This document shows, in pieces, positions 51,038 through 60,051 of a DNA stretch of 64,000 nt. Each line of letters begins with the position of its first letter. The first letter of the stretch is position 1. The position numbers were made by a program, and so were the translations under genes. The notes under the pieces were generated by a model. It worked only from the letters and a program-made list of their open reading frames with translations, searched no databases and had not been told where the DNA came from. This DNA comes from Saccharopolyspora_D taberi (lineage in GTDB: Bacteria > Actinomycetota > Actinomycetes > Mycobacteriales > Pseudonocardiaceae): positions 62,001 to 126,000 of the forward strand of contig NZ_BAAAUX010000045.1 of assembly GCF_039534165.1 (NCBI RefSeq), given 5' to 3'.

Positions 51038-52528
51038 GTGTCCACCTCGCACCACGATCCAGCCACATCGGCCGACCACCTGACCCGGGAGCGCGACGCG
51101 CAGCGCAACGCGGTCGTCGAGCTGGTGCGGGTCGCACCCGTGGCGGAGGAGCTGGCGGAGCGGTTCGCCGCCGCGGGACACCGGCTGTTCCTGGTCGGCG
51201 GCAGCGTGCGCGACGCGCTGCTCGGGCGGTTGGGCACCGATCTGGACTTCACCACCGAGGCCCGCCCCGAGCAGGTCCGGCGGCTGCTGGACGGCTGGGC
51301 GGAGACGGTGTGGGACACCGGCATCCAGTTCGGCACGCTCGGCGCGTACCGGCACGGCACGACGGTGGAGATCACCACGTTCCGGGCCGACACCTACGAC
51401 CGGGTCACCCGCAACCCCGAGGTCGCCTTCGGCGAGACCATCGAGGGCGACCTGCTGCGCCGGGACTTCACGGTCAACGCGATGGCCATCGAGCTGCCGC
51501 GGAAGTCCTTCGTCGACCTGCACGGCGGCATGGCCGACCTGGTGGACCGGCGGCTGGACACCCCGGCGACGCCGCAGGAGTCCTTCGCCGACGACCCGCT
51601 GCGGATGCTGCGGGCGGCGCGGTTCGTCGCCCAGCTCGGGTTCACCCCGGCGCCGCGGGTGGTCGAGGCGATGACCGAGATGGCCGCCGAGATCAACCGG
51701 ATCACGCCGGAGCGGGTGCAGGTCGAGCTGTCCAAGCTGGTCTGCGGCGAGTTCCCGCGGCGGGGCATCGAGCTGCTGGTCGACAGCGGGCTGGCCGACC
51801 ACGTGCTGCCGGAGCTGCCCGCGATGAAGCTGGAGATCGACGAGCACCACCAGCACAAGGACGTCTACCGGCACTCGCTGGTCGTGCTGGACCAGGCGAT
51901 CGACCTGGAGCGCGCCGACGACCCGGACGGCGAGCCGGACCTGGTCCTGCGGCTGGCGGCGCTGCTGCACGACATCGGCAAGCCCGCGACCCGCCGGTTC
52001 GAGCCCGGCGGCGGGGTCAGCTTCCACCACCACGAGGTGGTCGGGGCGAAGATGACCCGCAAGCGGATGCGCGCGCTGCGCTACTCCAAGGAGCTCGTCA
52101 ACGACGTCTCCGGGCTGGTCTACCTGCACCTGCGGTTCCACGGCTACGGCGAGGGGCAGTGGACCGATTCCGCGGTCCGGCGCTACGTCAACGACGCCGG
52201 GCACCTGCTGCCCCGGCTGCACAAGCTCGTCCGCGCCGACTGCACGACCCGCAACCGCCGCAAGGCGTCGGCGTTGCAGCGCGCCTACGACGACCTGGAA
52301 GCGCGGATCGCGCGGATCGCGGCCGAGGAGGACCTGGCCAGGGTCCGGCCCGACCTCGACGGCAACGAGATCATGGAGCTGCTCGGCGTGGCGCCCGGTC
52401 CGGTGGTCGGCAAGGCGTGGAAGCACCTGAAGGAGGTGCGGCTGGACCGCGGTCCCATGGACCGGGACGATGCCGTCGCGGAGTTGCTGCGGTGGGCGCG
52501 GGAGCAGGGCATCGAAACCGGGTCCTGA
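51038..52528 (+). CDS. pcnA: CCA tRNA nucleotidyltransferase / poly(A) polymerase family
   Basis: This 496-residue enzyme adds CCA to tRNAs or tails to RNA. The nucleotidyltransferase head has LVGGSVRDALLG and metal-binding DLDF. A central binding region follows, then an HD domain (LAALLHDIGKP). The GTG at 51038 has no ribosome site and lies 13 bases after TAGATA, so translation may be leaderless. The tRNAs in this window lack encoded CCA. Confidence 0.94.
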   Translation: MSTSHHDPATSADHLTRERDAQRNAVVELVRVAPVAEELAERFAAAGHRLFLVGGSVRDALLGRLGTDLDFTTEARPEQVRRLLDGWAETVWDTGIQFGTLGAYRHGTTVEITTFRADTYDRVTRNPEVAFGETIEGDLLRRDFTVNAMAIELPRKSFVDLHGGMADLVDRRLDTPATPQESFADDPLRMLRAARFVAQLGFTPAPRVVEAMTEMAAEINRITPERVQVELSKLVCGEFPRRGIELLVDSGLADHVLPELPAMKLEIDEHHQHKDVYRHSLVVLDQAIDLERADDPDGEPDLVLRLAALLHDIGKPATRRFEPGGGVSFHHHEVVGAKMTRKRMRALRYSKELVNDVSGLVYLHLRFHGYGEGQWTDSAVRRYVNDAGHLLPRLHKLVRADCTTRNRRKASALQRAYDDLEARIARIAAEEDLARVRPDLDGNEIMELLGVAPGPVVGKAWKHLKEVRLDRGPMDRDDAVAELLRWAREQGIETGS

Positions 52529-52686
52529 CGCGTTCCCGCTGGCCAGCAGTCTACTAATAATATTGAGCGATGCGACTCAGTTGTGCTGCTCAATGTTGAG
52601 CGCTGAATCGCGGAAATCTGTTCGCTTTTCGAACCGTTGCGCCCGGCCGCGCTCCACGGGCACCGCGCTTCTGAGATCATGCGAAT
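52529..52686. other. A/T-rich island between pcnA and yqgE
   Basis: The run around 52549-52565 (CTACTAATAATATT) is unusual for this genome. A weak ATTGAGC/GCTCAAT dyad (52562-52594) follows. No gene is seen. Confidence 0.45.
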
Positions 52687-53259
52687 GTGGGATCGGACGC
52701 GGACGTTGAACCGGGGACGTTGCTGGTCGCTGCCCCACAACTGCTCGACCAGAACTTCCGCCGCACGGTGGTCTACATCATCCACCACCGGCCGGAGGGC
52801 ACCCTCGGCGTCGTGCTGAACCGGCCGAGCGAGGTGGCGGTCGACGACGTCCTGCCCCGCTGGGGCCAGCACGCCACCGAACCGCAGTCGCTGTTCGTCG
52901 GCGGCCCGGTCGAGCAGCGCACCGCGATCTGCCTCGCCGCGCTGCGCGCGGGCGTGGACGTCGGCTCGGTCGAGGGCATGATCGGCGTCCGCGGCCCGAT
53001 CGGGCTCGTGGACCTCGACGGCGATCCCGCCGAACTCGTCCCGCGCGCCCGCGGCCTGCGGTTCTTCGCCGGCTACGCGGGCTGGGACTCCGGTCAGCTC
53101 GCCGGGGAGATCGAGCGCGGCGACTGGCTGGTCGTGCCCGCGCTCCCGGACGACGTGATCTCCGCTCCGCAGCCGGAGCTGTGGGGCCGGGTGCTGCGCA
53201 GGCAGGGGCCGCCGCTGGCGTTCCTGGCCACGCACCCCGGAGACGTGAAGCTGAACTAG
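52687..53259 (+). CDS. YqgE/AlgH family protein (UPF0301)
   Basis: This 190-residue protein carries the family marks GTLLVAAPQLLDQNFRRTVVYI, GVVLNRP, FVGGPVE and FAGYAGWDSGQLAGEI. No ribosome site precedes the GTG, so translation may be leaderless. The function is unknown. Its stop TAG interlocks with the stop of the convergent SdpI-like gene (CTAG). Confidence 0.94.
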   Translation: MGSDADVEPGTLLVAAPQLLDQNFRRTVVYIIHHRPEGTLGVVLNRPSEVAVDDVLPRWGQHATEPQSLFVGGPVEQRTAICLAALRAGVDVGSVEGMIGVRGPIGLVDLDGDPAELVPRARGLRFFAGYAGWDSGQLAGEIERGDWLVVPALPDDVISAPQPELWGRVLRRQGPPLAFLATHPGDVKLN

Positions 53260-53672
53260 CCCTTCTGGAGGGCCGAGCAGCAGCCCCCGGCGCAGCCGCC
53301 GCATCCCGCGGCGGGAGCGGGCTCGGGCATCGCCTCGGCGGCGCGGTGGCCGATCAGCCCGCCCGCGGCCTGGAGCGCGAAGACGCCGACCACGCCGATC
53401 ACCCCGACCAGCACCAGGCTGAACGTGGTGGCCAGCACCGGGATCGAGGCGCCTGCGAGGACGCCGACCGCTCCGGCGGCCAGGTAGGCCGGTGCCGCGG
53501 CGCGGTTGGCGAGTTCGAAGGCTTCCTCGCTGCGCAGGGTCGCGGGGGTGCGCGCGCCCACGTAGCGGTTCCGGGACAGCTGGCCGCGCATGCCGCGCCA
53601 GCCGACGAACAGCAGTGCCGCGCCGACGAGCACCAGCACCGCGCAGAGGATCACCTGAACAGCAAGCGTCAC
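53256..53672 (-). CDS. SdpI-family membrane protein with Cys-rich tail
   Basis: This 138-residue protein is read from the GTG at 53672. It has three or so hydrophobic helices (residues 5-24, 60-78, 84-105) and the SdpI-type NRYVGARTPATL motif. The tail ends AGCGGCAGGCCSALQKG with four cysteines, which could bind metal. Homologues include toxin-immunity proteins, but no toxin is encoded nearby. Confidence 0.85.
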   Translation of the reverse strand: MTLAVQVILCAVLVLVGAALLFVGWRGMRGQLSRNRYVGARTPATLRSEEAFELANRAAAPAYLAAGAVGVLAGASIPVLATTFSLVLVGVIGVVGVFALQAAGGLIGHRAAEAMPEPAPAAGCGGCAGGCCSALQKG

Positions 53673-53738
53673 CAGAACAGGGTAAGGCTCCACCTGGTCG
53701 ATACCTGCTGGACACCCTCGTCGGGTGTGCTGTGGCTC

Positions 53739-54821
53739 ATGAGGATCAAACACGCGGTGACCGGGCTGTTCGCGGTCGCCCTGGCGATGTCGGCCGCGGC
53801 GCCCGCGCACGCCGAGGACCGCGTGCGGCTGCTGGGCGAGACGACCCTCCCGCACGCCATGGACTACGAGGGCACGACCGTCGGCGGGCTTTCCGGGATC
53901 GACTTCGACCCCCGCACCGGCCGGTACGCGCTGATCAGCGACGACCGCTCGGACCGCCAGCCCGCTCGCGCCTACACCGCGGACGTCCCGCTCTCCGCCG
54001 ACGGCCTCGGCCCGGTGCGGCTGACCGAGGTCCGCACGCTGCTGCGGCCGGACGGCACGCCCTACCCGAAGGGAACCGTCGACCCCGAGGACGTCCGCTG
54101 GGACCAGTGGAACGGGAACCTGTGGTGGAGCAGCGAGGGCGAGCGCGCCGCGCAGCTGATCGACCCGTCGATCCGGGCCGCGCACCAGGACGGCTCCTTC
54201 GCCGGTGAGCTGCCGCTCGCGCCGAACCTCGCGATGCGGCCGGAGACCGGGCCGAAGCAGAACGAGGTCCTGGAGGGGCTGACCTTCGCCGCAGGCGGCG
54301 GGCTGGTGGTCGGCGCGATGGAGGGGCCGCTGATCGAGGACGGCGAGTCGCCGACCACCGAGCACGGCGCGCTGAGCCGGATCACCTTGCAGAACCGGTC
54401 CGGCGAGGTCGTCCGGCAGGTTGCCTACCCGCTGGACGAGGTGTTCGCGCCCTCGCCGACCGGCGGGTTCTCCAACAACGGCGTCACGGCGATCCTGGCC
54501 GACGGCCAGGACCCGCTGCGCTACCTGGTGATGGAGCGGTCGTTCGTCACCGGTGTCGGCAACTCGGTCCGGATCTACGAGGTCGACCTGCGCGGCGCCA
54601 CCGACGTCCAGGACGTCGAGTCGCTGGCGCAGGAGCAGGTCCGGCCGGTGCGCAAGACGCTGCTGGCCGACCTGTCCGAGTTCGGGCTGAGCACGGTCGA
54701 CAACGTCGAGGGCATGACCTGGGGACCGCAGGTCGACGGTGCCCGGACGCTGGTCCTGGTCAGCGACGACAACTTCTCGCCGGAGCAGACCACGCAGGTC
54801 ATCGCCCTCGCCCTGAAGTGA
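53739..54821 (+). CDS. Secreted esterase-like phytase-family protein
   Basis: This 360-residue exported protein has a signal peptide at residues 1-24 (MRIKHAVTGLFAVALAMSAAAPAHA). The mature part is a beta-propeller of the phytase-like family (GGLSGIDFDPRTGRYALISDDRS, DPEDVRW, EGLTFAAGG, NNGVTAIL, NVEGMTWGP). A GTG at 53727 is an alternative start. The enzymatic role is unproven. Confidence 0.87.
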   Translation: MRIKHAVTGLFAVALAMSAAAPAHAEDRVRLLGETTLPHAMDYEGTTVGGLSGIDFDPRTGRYALISDDRSDRQPARAYTADVPLSADGLGPVRLTEVRTLLRPDGTPYPKGTVDPEDVRWDQWNGNLWWSSEGERAAQLIDPSIRAAHQDGSFAGELPLAPNLAMRPETGPKQNEVLEGLTFAAGGGLVVGAMEGPLIEDGESPTTEHGALSRITLQNRSGEVVRQVAYPLDEVFAPSPTGGFSNNGVTAILADGQDPLRYLVMERSFVTGVGNSVRIYEVDLRGATDVQDVESLAQEQVRPVRKTLLADLSEFGLSTVDNVEGMTWGPQVDGARTLVLVSDDNFSPEQTTQVIALALK

Positions 54822-54845
54822 TCCCGGCGCTGAAGTGATCTCTGT

Positions 54846-54893
54846 TACATTGGACTCGTGAGCGCTTCTCGACTCCTTGCGAGACCGCGTTGA
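54846..54893 (+). CDS. Candidate leader peptide of leuS (coding part 54858-54893) with its -10 box
   Basis: TACATT at 54846-54851 resembles a -10 box placed so that transcription starts at or near the GTG at 54858. The GTG opens an 11-codon frame, VSASRLLARPR, with adjacent leucine codons CTC CTT, ending TGA at 54891. This looks like an attenuation leader peptide for leucyl-tRNA supply. No database support was available. Confidence 0.5.
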   Translation, partial: YIGLVSASRLLARPR

Positions 54894-54954
54894 ACGTCCG
54901 GTGAGACGCTTCGACGCGGTGACCCCTCATGCCCACCAGGGCTGGGGGGTTTTC
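54884..54954 (+). promoter_or_regulatory. Candidate attenuator in the leuS leader
   Basis: ACCGCGTTGAA (54884-54894) pairs with TTCGACGCGGT (54910-54920), 10 of 11, and covers the leader-peptide stop. A terminator-like stem ACCCC...GGGGT with inner GCCC/GGGC (54922-54950) and TTTT follows. It may also simply end the upstream phytase-like transcript. Confidence 0.55.
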
Positions 54955-55016
54955 CATTTTCCGGGAACGGCACACTAAGAGGGCTCGGGCGAGAAGGCAG
55001 GAAAGGTACGCAGACG

Positions 55017-57899
55017 ATGAGTGGCCAGGCAGAGGGCTCGACGAACACCGAAGAGGTCCCGCGGTACCGCTACACCGCGGAGATCGCGGCCGAGATCGAA
55101 CAGCGCTGGCAGCGGCGCTGGGAGGAGCTCGGCACCTTCCACGCGCCCAACCCGGCCGGCTCGCTCAAGGGCGACGTGCCCGCGGACAAGCTGTTCGTGC
55201 AGGACATGTTCCCGTACCCGTCCGGTTCGGGCCTGCACGTCGGCCACCCGCTGGGCTTCATCGGCACCGACGTTTTCGCGCGCTACCACCGCATGCTGGG
55301 CGTCAACGTGCTGCACACGATGGGCTTCGACTCCTTCGGCCTGCCCGCCGAGCAGTACGCGGTGCAGACCGGCACCCACCCGCGCGTCACCACCGAGCAG
55401 AACATCGAGCGCTACCTGGCGCAGATCCGCAGGCTGGGGCTGGGGCACGACGAGCGCCGCCGGATCGCCACCACCGACATCCCGTACTACCGCTGGACGC
55501 AGTGGATCTTCCTGCAGATCTTCCACTCCTGGTACGACACCGAGGCCGACCGGGCGCGCCCGATCAGCGAGCTGGAGGCGCAGTTCGAGTCCGGGCGGCG
55601 GGCGACGCCGGACGGCCGCCCGTGGGCGGAGCTGTCCCGCCAGGAGCAGCGCCGGATCATCGACTCGTACCGGCTGGTCTACCTGTCGGAGGCGCCGGTG
55701 AACTGGGCCCCCGGCCTGGGCACCGTGGTCGCCAACGAGGAGGTCACCGCCGACGGGCTGACCGAGCGCGGGAACTTCCCGGTGTTCCGCCGCAACCTCA
55801 AGCAGTGGATGATGCGGATCACCGCCTACGCCGACCGGCTGGTCGACGACCTGGACCGGCTGGACTGGCCGGACAAGATCAAGACGATGCAGCGGAACTG
55901 GATCGGCCGCTCGCAGGGCGCGAACGTGGTGTTCCCGCTGGACGGGTCCGCGGGCAGCATCGAGGTCTTCACCACCCGCCCGGACACCCTGTTCGGCGTG
56001 ACCTACCTGGTGCTGGCGCCCGAGCACCCGCTGGTCGACGAGCTGACCGCGGCGCAGTGGCCGCAGGACGTCGACGTCCGCTGGACCGGTGGTGCGGCGA
56101 CCCCGGCCGAGGCGATCGCGCAGTACCGGCGCAAGGCGTCGACGAAGTCCGACCTGGACCGCCAGGAGAACAAGGAGAAGACCGGCGTCTTCACCGGTGC
56201 CTGGGCGACCAACCCGGCCAACGGCGAGCAGGTCCCGGTGTTCGTCGCCGACTACGTGCTGATGGGCTACGGCACCGGCGCGATCATGGCGGTCCCCGGT
56301 GAGGACCAGCGCGACTGGGACTTCGCGCACGTCTTCGGCCTGCCTGTGGTGCGCACCGTGCAGCCGCCTGCGGACTTCGAGGACGGCGCGTTCACCGGCG
56401 AGGGGCCGCGGATCAACTCCGCCAACCCCGACGTCGGGCTGGACCTCAACGGCCTGCACCTGGCCGAGGCGAAGAAGGCGGTCATCGCCTGGCTGGAGTC
56501 GCACAAGCACGGCACCGGCACCGTCCAGTACAAGCTGCGCGACTGGCTGTTCGCCCGGCAGCGCTACTGGGGCGAGCCGTTCCCGGTGGTCTACGACTCC
56601 GACGGCACCCCGCTGGGCCTGCCGGAGGACCAGCTGCCGGTGGTCCTGCCCGAGGTCGCCGACTACTCGCCGCGCACCTTCGACCCGGAGGACGCCGACA
56701 GCAGGCCGGAGCCGCCGCTGGCCAAGGCCACCGAGTGGGCCAACGTGGAGCTGGACCTGGGCGACGGGCTCAAGCACTACGAGCGCGACACCAACGTGAT
56801 GCCGCAGTGGGCCGGTTCCTGCTGGTACCAGCTGCGCTACATCGACCCGGACAACGACCAGGCGTTCGTCGACCCGGACAACGAGCGCTACTGGATGGGC
56901 AAGCGGCCGGAGCTGCACGGGCCGGACGACCCGGGCGGCCTGGACCTCTACATCGGCGGCGTCGAGCACGGCGTGCTGCACCTGCTGTACTCGCGCTTCT
57001 GGCACAAGGTGCTCTACGACCTGGGCTTCCTGTCCTCGGAGGAGCCGTACCGGCGGCTGTACAACCAGGGCTACATCCAGGCCTACGCCTACACCGACGA
57101 GCGCGGCGTCTACGTCCCGGCGGAAGAGGTTGTCGAGAAGGACACAGAGAGCGGTGTCCGCTATTTCCACCAGGGCAAGGAAGTCCGCCGCGAGTACGGG
57201 AAGATGGGCAAGAGCCTGAAGAACTCCGTCGCCCCGGACGAGATGGCCGACGCCTACGGCGCGGACACGCTGCGGCTCTACGAGATGGCGATGGGTCCGC
57301 TGGACGCTTCGCGGCCGTGGGCGACCAAGGACGTCGTGGGCTCGCACCGGTTCCTCCAGCGGCTGTGGCGCAACGTCGTCGACGAGAACACCGGCGAGCC
57401 GCGGGTCACCGACGAGGAGCCGGACGTCGAGATGCTGCGCGCGCTGCACAAGACCGTCGCCGGGGTCCGCGAGGACTACGCCGAGCTGCGGTTCAACACC
57501 GCGGTGGCGAAGCTGATCGAGCTGAACAACCAGGTCACCAAGGTGTACTCGGGTGCTCCGGGAACGCCGCGCTCGGTCGTCGAGCCGCTGGTGATGATGG
57601 TGGCGCCGCTGGCCCCGCACCTGGCGGAGGAGCTGTGGTCGCGGCTGGGCCACGACGCGAGCCTGGCGCACGGCCCGTTCCCGGTGGCCGACGACGAGTA
57701 CCTGGTCGAGGACACCGTCGAGTACCCGATCCAGTTCAACGGCAAGGTCCGCTCCCGGATCGTGGTCGCGGCCTCGGCCGGTCAGGACGAGGTGAAGGCG
57801 GCGGCGCTGGCCGACGAGAAGGTGGTCGCGGCCCTGGACGGCCGGGAGCCGCGCAAGGTCATCGTGGTCCCGGGCCGCCTGGTCAACGTCGTCGGCTAG
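55017..57899 (+). CDS. leuS: Leucyl-tRNA synthetase
   Basis: This 960-residue class I synthetase charges tRNA-Leu. The HIGH motif is His74-Val-Gly-His77 after PYPSGSGL. A CP1 editing domain lies at about residues 280-500 (TTRPDTLFGVTY). KMSKS reads KMGKS at about Lys729. The ATG follows GGAAAGG. The leader upstream carries a possible leucine attenuator. Confidence 0.98.
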   Translation: MSGQAEGSTNTEEVPRYRYTAEIAAEIEQRWQRRWEELGTFHAPNPAGSLKGDVPADKLFVQDMFPYPSGSGLHVGHPLGFIGTDVFARYHRMLGVNVLHTMGFDSFGLPAEQYAVQTGTHPRVTTEQNIERYLAQIRRLGLGHDERRRIATTDIPYYRWTQWIFLQIFHSWYDTEADRARPISELEAQFESGRRATPDGRPWAELSRQEQRRIIDSYRLVYLSEAPVNWAPGLGTVVANEEVTADGLTERGNFPVFRRNLKQWMMRITAYADRLVDDLDRLDWPDKIKTMQRNWIGRSQGANVVFPLDGSAGSIEVFTTRPDTLFGVTYLVLAPEHPLVDELTAAQWPQDVDVRWTGGAATPAEAIAQYRRKASTKSDLDRQENKEKTGVFTGAWATNPANGEQVPVFVADYVLMGYGTGAIMAVPGEDQRDWDFAHVFGLPVVRTVQPPADFEDGAFTGEGPRINSANPDVGLDLNGLHLAEAKKAVIAWLESHKHGTGTVQYKLRDWLFARQRYWGEPFPVVYDSDGTPLGLPEDQLPVVLPEVADYSPRTFDPEDADSRPEPPLAKATEWANVELDLGDGLKHYERDTNVMPQWAGSCWYQLRYIDPDNDQAFVDPDNERYWMGKRPELHGPDDPGGLDLYIGGVEHGVLHLLYSRFWHKVLYDLGFLSSEEPYRRLYNQGYIQAYAYTDERGVYVPAEEVVEKDTESGVRYFHQGKEVRREYGKMGKSLKNSVAPDEMADAYGADTLRLYEMAMGPLDASRPWATKDVVGSHRFLQRLWRNVVDENTGEPRVTDEEPDVEMLRALHKTVAGVREDYAELRFNTAVAKLIELNNQVTKVYSGAPGTPRSVVEPLVMMVAPLAPHLAEELWSRLGHDASLAHGPFPVADDEYLVEDTVEYPIQFNGKVRSRIVVAASAGQDEVKAAALADEKVVAALDGREPRKVIVVPGRLVNVVG

Positions 57900-57907
57900 G
57901 TGACCGA

Positions 57908-57940
57908 CCCGGGTGGCTTCCGAGGCGGAAGCCACCCGGG
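57908..57940 (+). terminator. leuS terminator
   Basis: CCCGGGTGGCTTCC/GGAAGCCACCCGGG, a perfect 14-bp stem around GAGGC, 9 bases after the stop. Confidence 0.9.
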
Positions 57941-58012
57941 GATCCCGCACGTGGCGAAGTTACCGGCGGGTAACTACGATCGGCGGTGCCGACTCCCACG
58001 TTTGGAGGCCTG

Positions 58013-59980
58013 ATGGACACCCCGAAGACCCCGGCCGACTTCGACCGCTCCGAACTCGCTTCGCTGCTCGACGGCCGCTGGGCGCACGTGCGGGACCAGG
58101 TGCGCGGCTCCCTCGCCGAGGCCGATCTGTCCCCCGGCGACGAGCTCGACACCGAGGCCCACCGCGCCCGCACCCTCGACCAGCTGCACCAGCTGGTCGG
58201 CAGCGGGATCACGGGCCTCGGCTTCCCGCTCTCGCACGGCGGGCAGGGCGACATCGGCGGATCCGTGGTGTCGCTGGAGATGCTGCCCGGGAACCTGTCG
58301 CTGATGGTCAAGGCTGGCGTGCAGTGGGGACTGTTCGGCGGTGCGGTCGTCGCGCTGGGCACCGACCGGCATCACGACCGCTACCTCGCGAAGATCATGA
58401 ACCTGGAGCTGCCCGGCTGCTTCGCGATGACCGAGACCGGGCACGGCTCCGACGTCCAGCGGCTGCGCACCACCGCGACCTACGACCCGGACACCGACGA
58501 GTTCGTCGTGCACACCCCGCACGAGGCCGCGCGCAAGGAGTACATCGGCAACGCCGCTCGCGACGGGCGGATGGCGGTGGTGTTCGCGCAGCTGATCACC
58601 GGCGGTGAAGGCCGTGGCGTGCACGCGCTGATGGTGCCGATCCGCGACGACGCCGGACGGCCGGTGCCGGGCGTGCGCATCGAGGACTGCGGTCGCAAGG
58701 CCGGGCTCAACGGGGTGGACAACGGCAGGCTGACCTTCGACCGGGTGCGGGTGCCGCGGGAGGCGCTGCTCAACAGGTACGGCGACGTCGAGCCCGGTGG
58801 CGCGTACCGCAGCCCGGTCGACAGCGAGGGCAAGCGGTTCTTCACCATGCTCGGCACCCTGATCCGCGGCCGGATCTCGGTCGCCGGGACCGCGGGCAGC
58901 GCCGCGAAGCTCGCGCTGCGGATCGCGCTGCGCTACGGCGACGCCCGCCGCCAGTTCGAGCGACCCGGCACCGGCGAGGAGACCGTCGTCCTCGACTACC
59001 TGGCGCACCAGCGGAAACTGCTGCCGCTGCTGGCGAAGTCGTTCGCCCTGCACTTCGCGCAGGAAGAACTCGTGTCCACTTTGCACGACATGCAGAACTC
59101 CGGGGACGAGCGCGCGCAGCGCGAGCTGGAGTCGCGCGCGGCCGGGCTGAAGGCGGTCACCACCTGGCACGCCACCCGCACCATCCAGACCTGCCGCGAG
59201 GCCTGCGGCGGCGCGGGTTACCTGACCGAGAACCAGCTCCCGCAGCTCAAGGCCGACACCGACGTGTTCACGACGTTCGAGGGCGACAACACGGTCCTGC
59301 TGCAACTGGTCGCGAAAGGACTGCTGACCAACTACAAGGACCAGTTCGACGACCTCGGCACGATCGGCATGGCGCGGTTCGTCGCCGACCAGTTCGTCGG
59401 TGCGGTGATCGAGCGCACGGCCGCGCGTTCGCTGGTGCAGCGGCTGATCGACGCCGCGCCGAAGCGGGACGACGAGAACGAGATCTTCGACCGGGGCTGG
59501 CAGCTGGAGCTGTTCGAGGACCGGGAGAAGCACGTGCTCGACGGGCTCGCGCGCCGCCTGCGCCGCGCCACCGGCCGCGACGCCGATCCGTTCGAGGTCT
59601 TCAACAACGCGCAGGACCACGTGCTGCGCGCGGCGCGCGTGCACGTCGACCGGGTGGTGCTGGAGGCGTTCGTCGCCGGGATCGAGCGCTGCGGCGACCC
59701 GCGGACCGCCGCGGTGCTGGACCGGGTGTGCGACCTCCACGTGCTGTCCACAGTGGAGGAGGACCGGGCCTGGTTCCTGGAGCACGAGCGGCTGAACTCG
59801 CGCCGGGCGAAGACGATCACCGAAGCGGTCAACGCGTTGTGCGGTCAGCTCCGGCCGCTCGCGGTGGACCTGGTGGAGTCCTTCGGGATTCCGGACCAGT
59901 GGCTCACCGCCCCGATCGCCACCGGGGCGGAAGCCCGTCGCCAGCGGGACCAGCGGGAGCACGACCTCACCGGTGGCTGA
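58013..59980 (+). CDS. Acyl-CoA oxidase/dehydrogenase family protein
   Basis: This 655-residue FAD enzyme of the peroxisomal-oxidase type starts at ATG 58013 behind TTGGAGG; a GTG at 57986 is less likely. Flavin and substrate motifs are CFAMTETGHGSDV and ARKEYIGNAA. The catalytic base is Glu423 in TFEGDNTVL. A C-terminal ACOX domain follows. It probably takes part in fatty acid beta-oxidation; chain-length preference is unknown. The TetR gene converges on it. Confidence 0.92.
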   Translation: MDTPKTPADFDRSELASLLDGRWAHVRDQVRGSLAEADLSPGDELDTEAHRARTLDQLHQLVGSGITGLGFPLSHGGQGDIGGSVVSLEMLPGNLSLMVKAGVQWGLFGGAVVALGTDRHHDRYLAKIMNLELPGCFAMTETGHGSDVQRLRTTATYDPDTDEFVVHTPHEAARKEYIGNAARDGRMAVVFAQLITGGEGRGVHALMVPIRDDAGRPVPGVRIEDCGRKAGLNGVDNGRLTFDRVRVPREALLNRYGDVEPGGAYRSPVDSEGKRFFTMLGTLIRGRISVAGTAGSAAKLALRIALRYGDARRQFERPGTGEETVVLDYLAHQRKLLPLLAKSFALHFAQEELVSTLHDMQNSGDERAQRELESRAAGLKAVTTWHATRTIQTCREACGGAGYLTENQLPQLKADTDVFTTFEGDNTVLLQLVAKGLLTNYKDQFDDLGTIGMARFVADQFVGAVIERTAARSLVQRLIDAAPKRDDENEIFDRGWQLELFEDREKHVLDGLARRLRRATGRDADPFEVFNNAQDHVLRAARVHVDRVVLEAFVAGIERCGDPRTAAVLDRVCDLHVLSTVEEDRAWFLEHERLNSRRAKTITEAVNALCGQLRPLAVDLVESFGIPDQWLTAPIATGAEARRQRDQREHDLTGG

Positions 59981-59992
59981 GCGGGGCCTCTC

Positions 59993-60023
59993 CCGGCGCG
60001 GCGGTGCACCATCGCCGCGCCGG
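59993..60023. terminator. Bidirectional terminator between the acyl-CoA oxidase gene and tetR
   Basis: CCGGCGCGGCG/CGCCGCGCCGG, a perfect 11-bp stem with a 9-base loop. Confidence 0.85.
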
Positions 60024-60051
60024 TGACGTTCGGCGGCAGGGAGTCGCCGGG

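Noticed and set aside
54841..55016. T-box riboswitch upstream of leuS
   Set aside because: An ACCGCG string is present, but the preceding AGGGTGG part of the T-box and a specifier loop could not be found; the leader-peptide model fits better.
54975..57950. 991-codon open frame on the minus strand opposite leuS
   Set aside because: Long stop-free antisense frames are expected opposite G/C-biased third codon positions; leuS is unambiguous.
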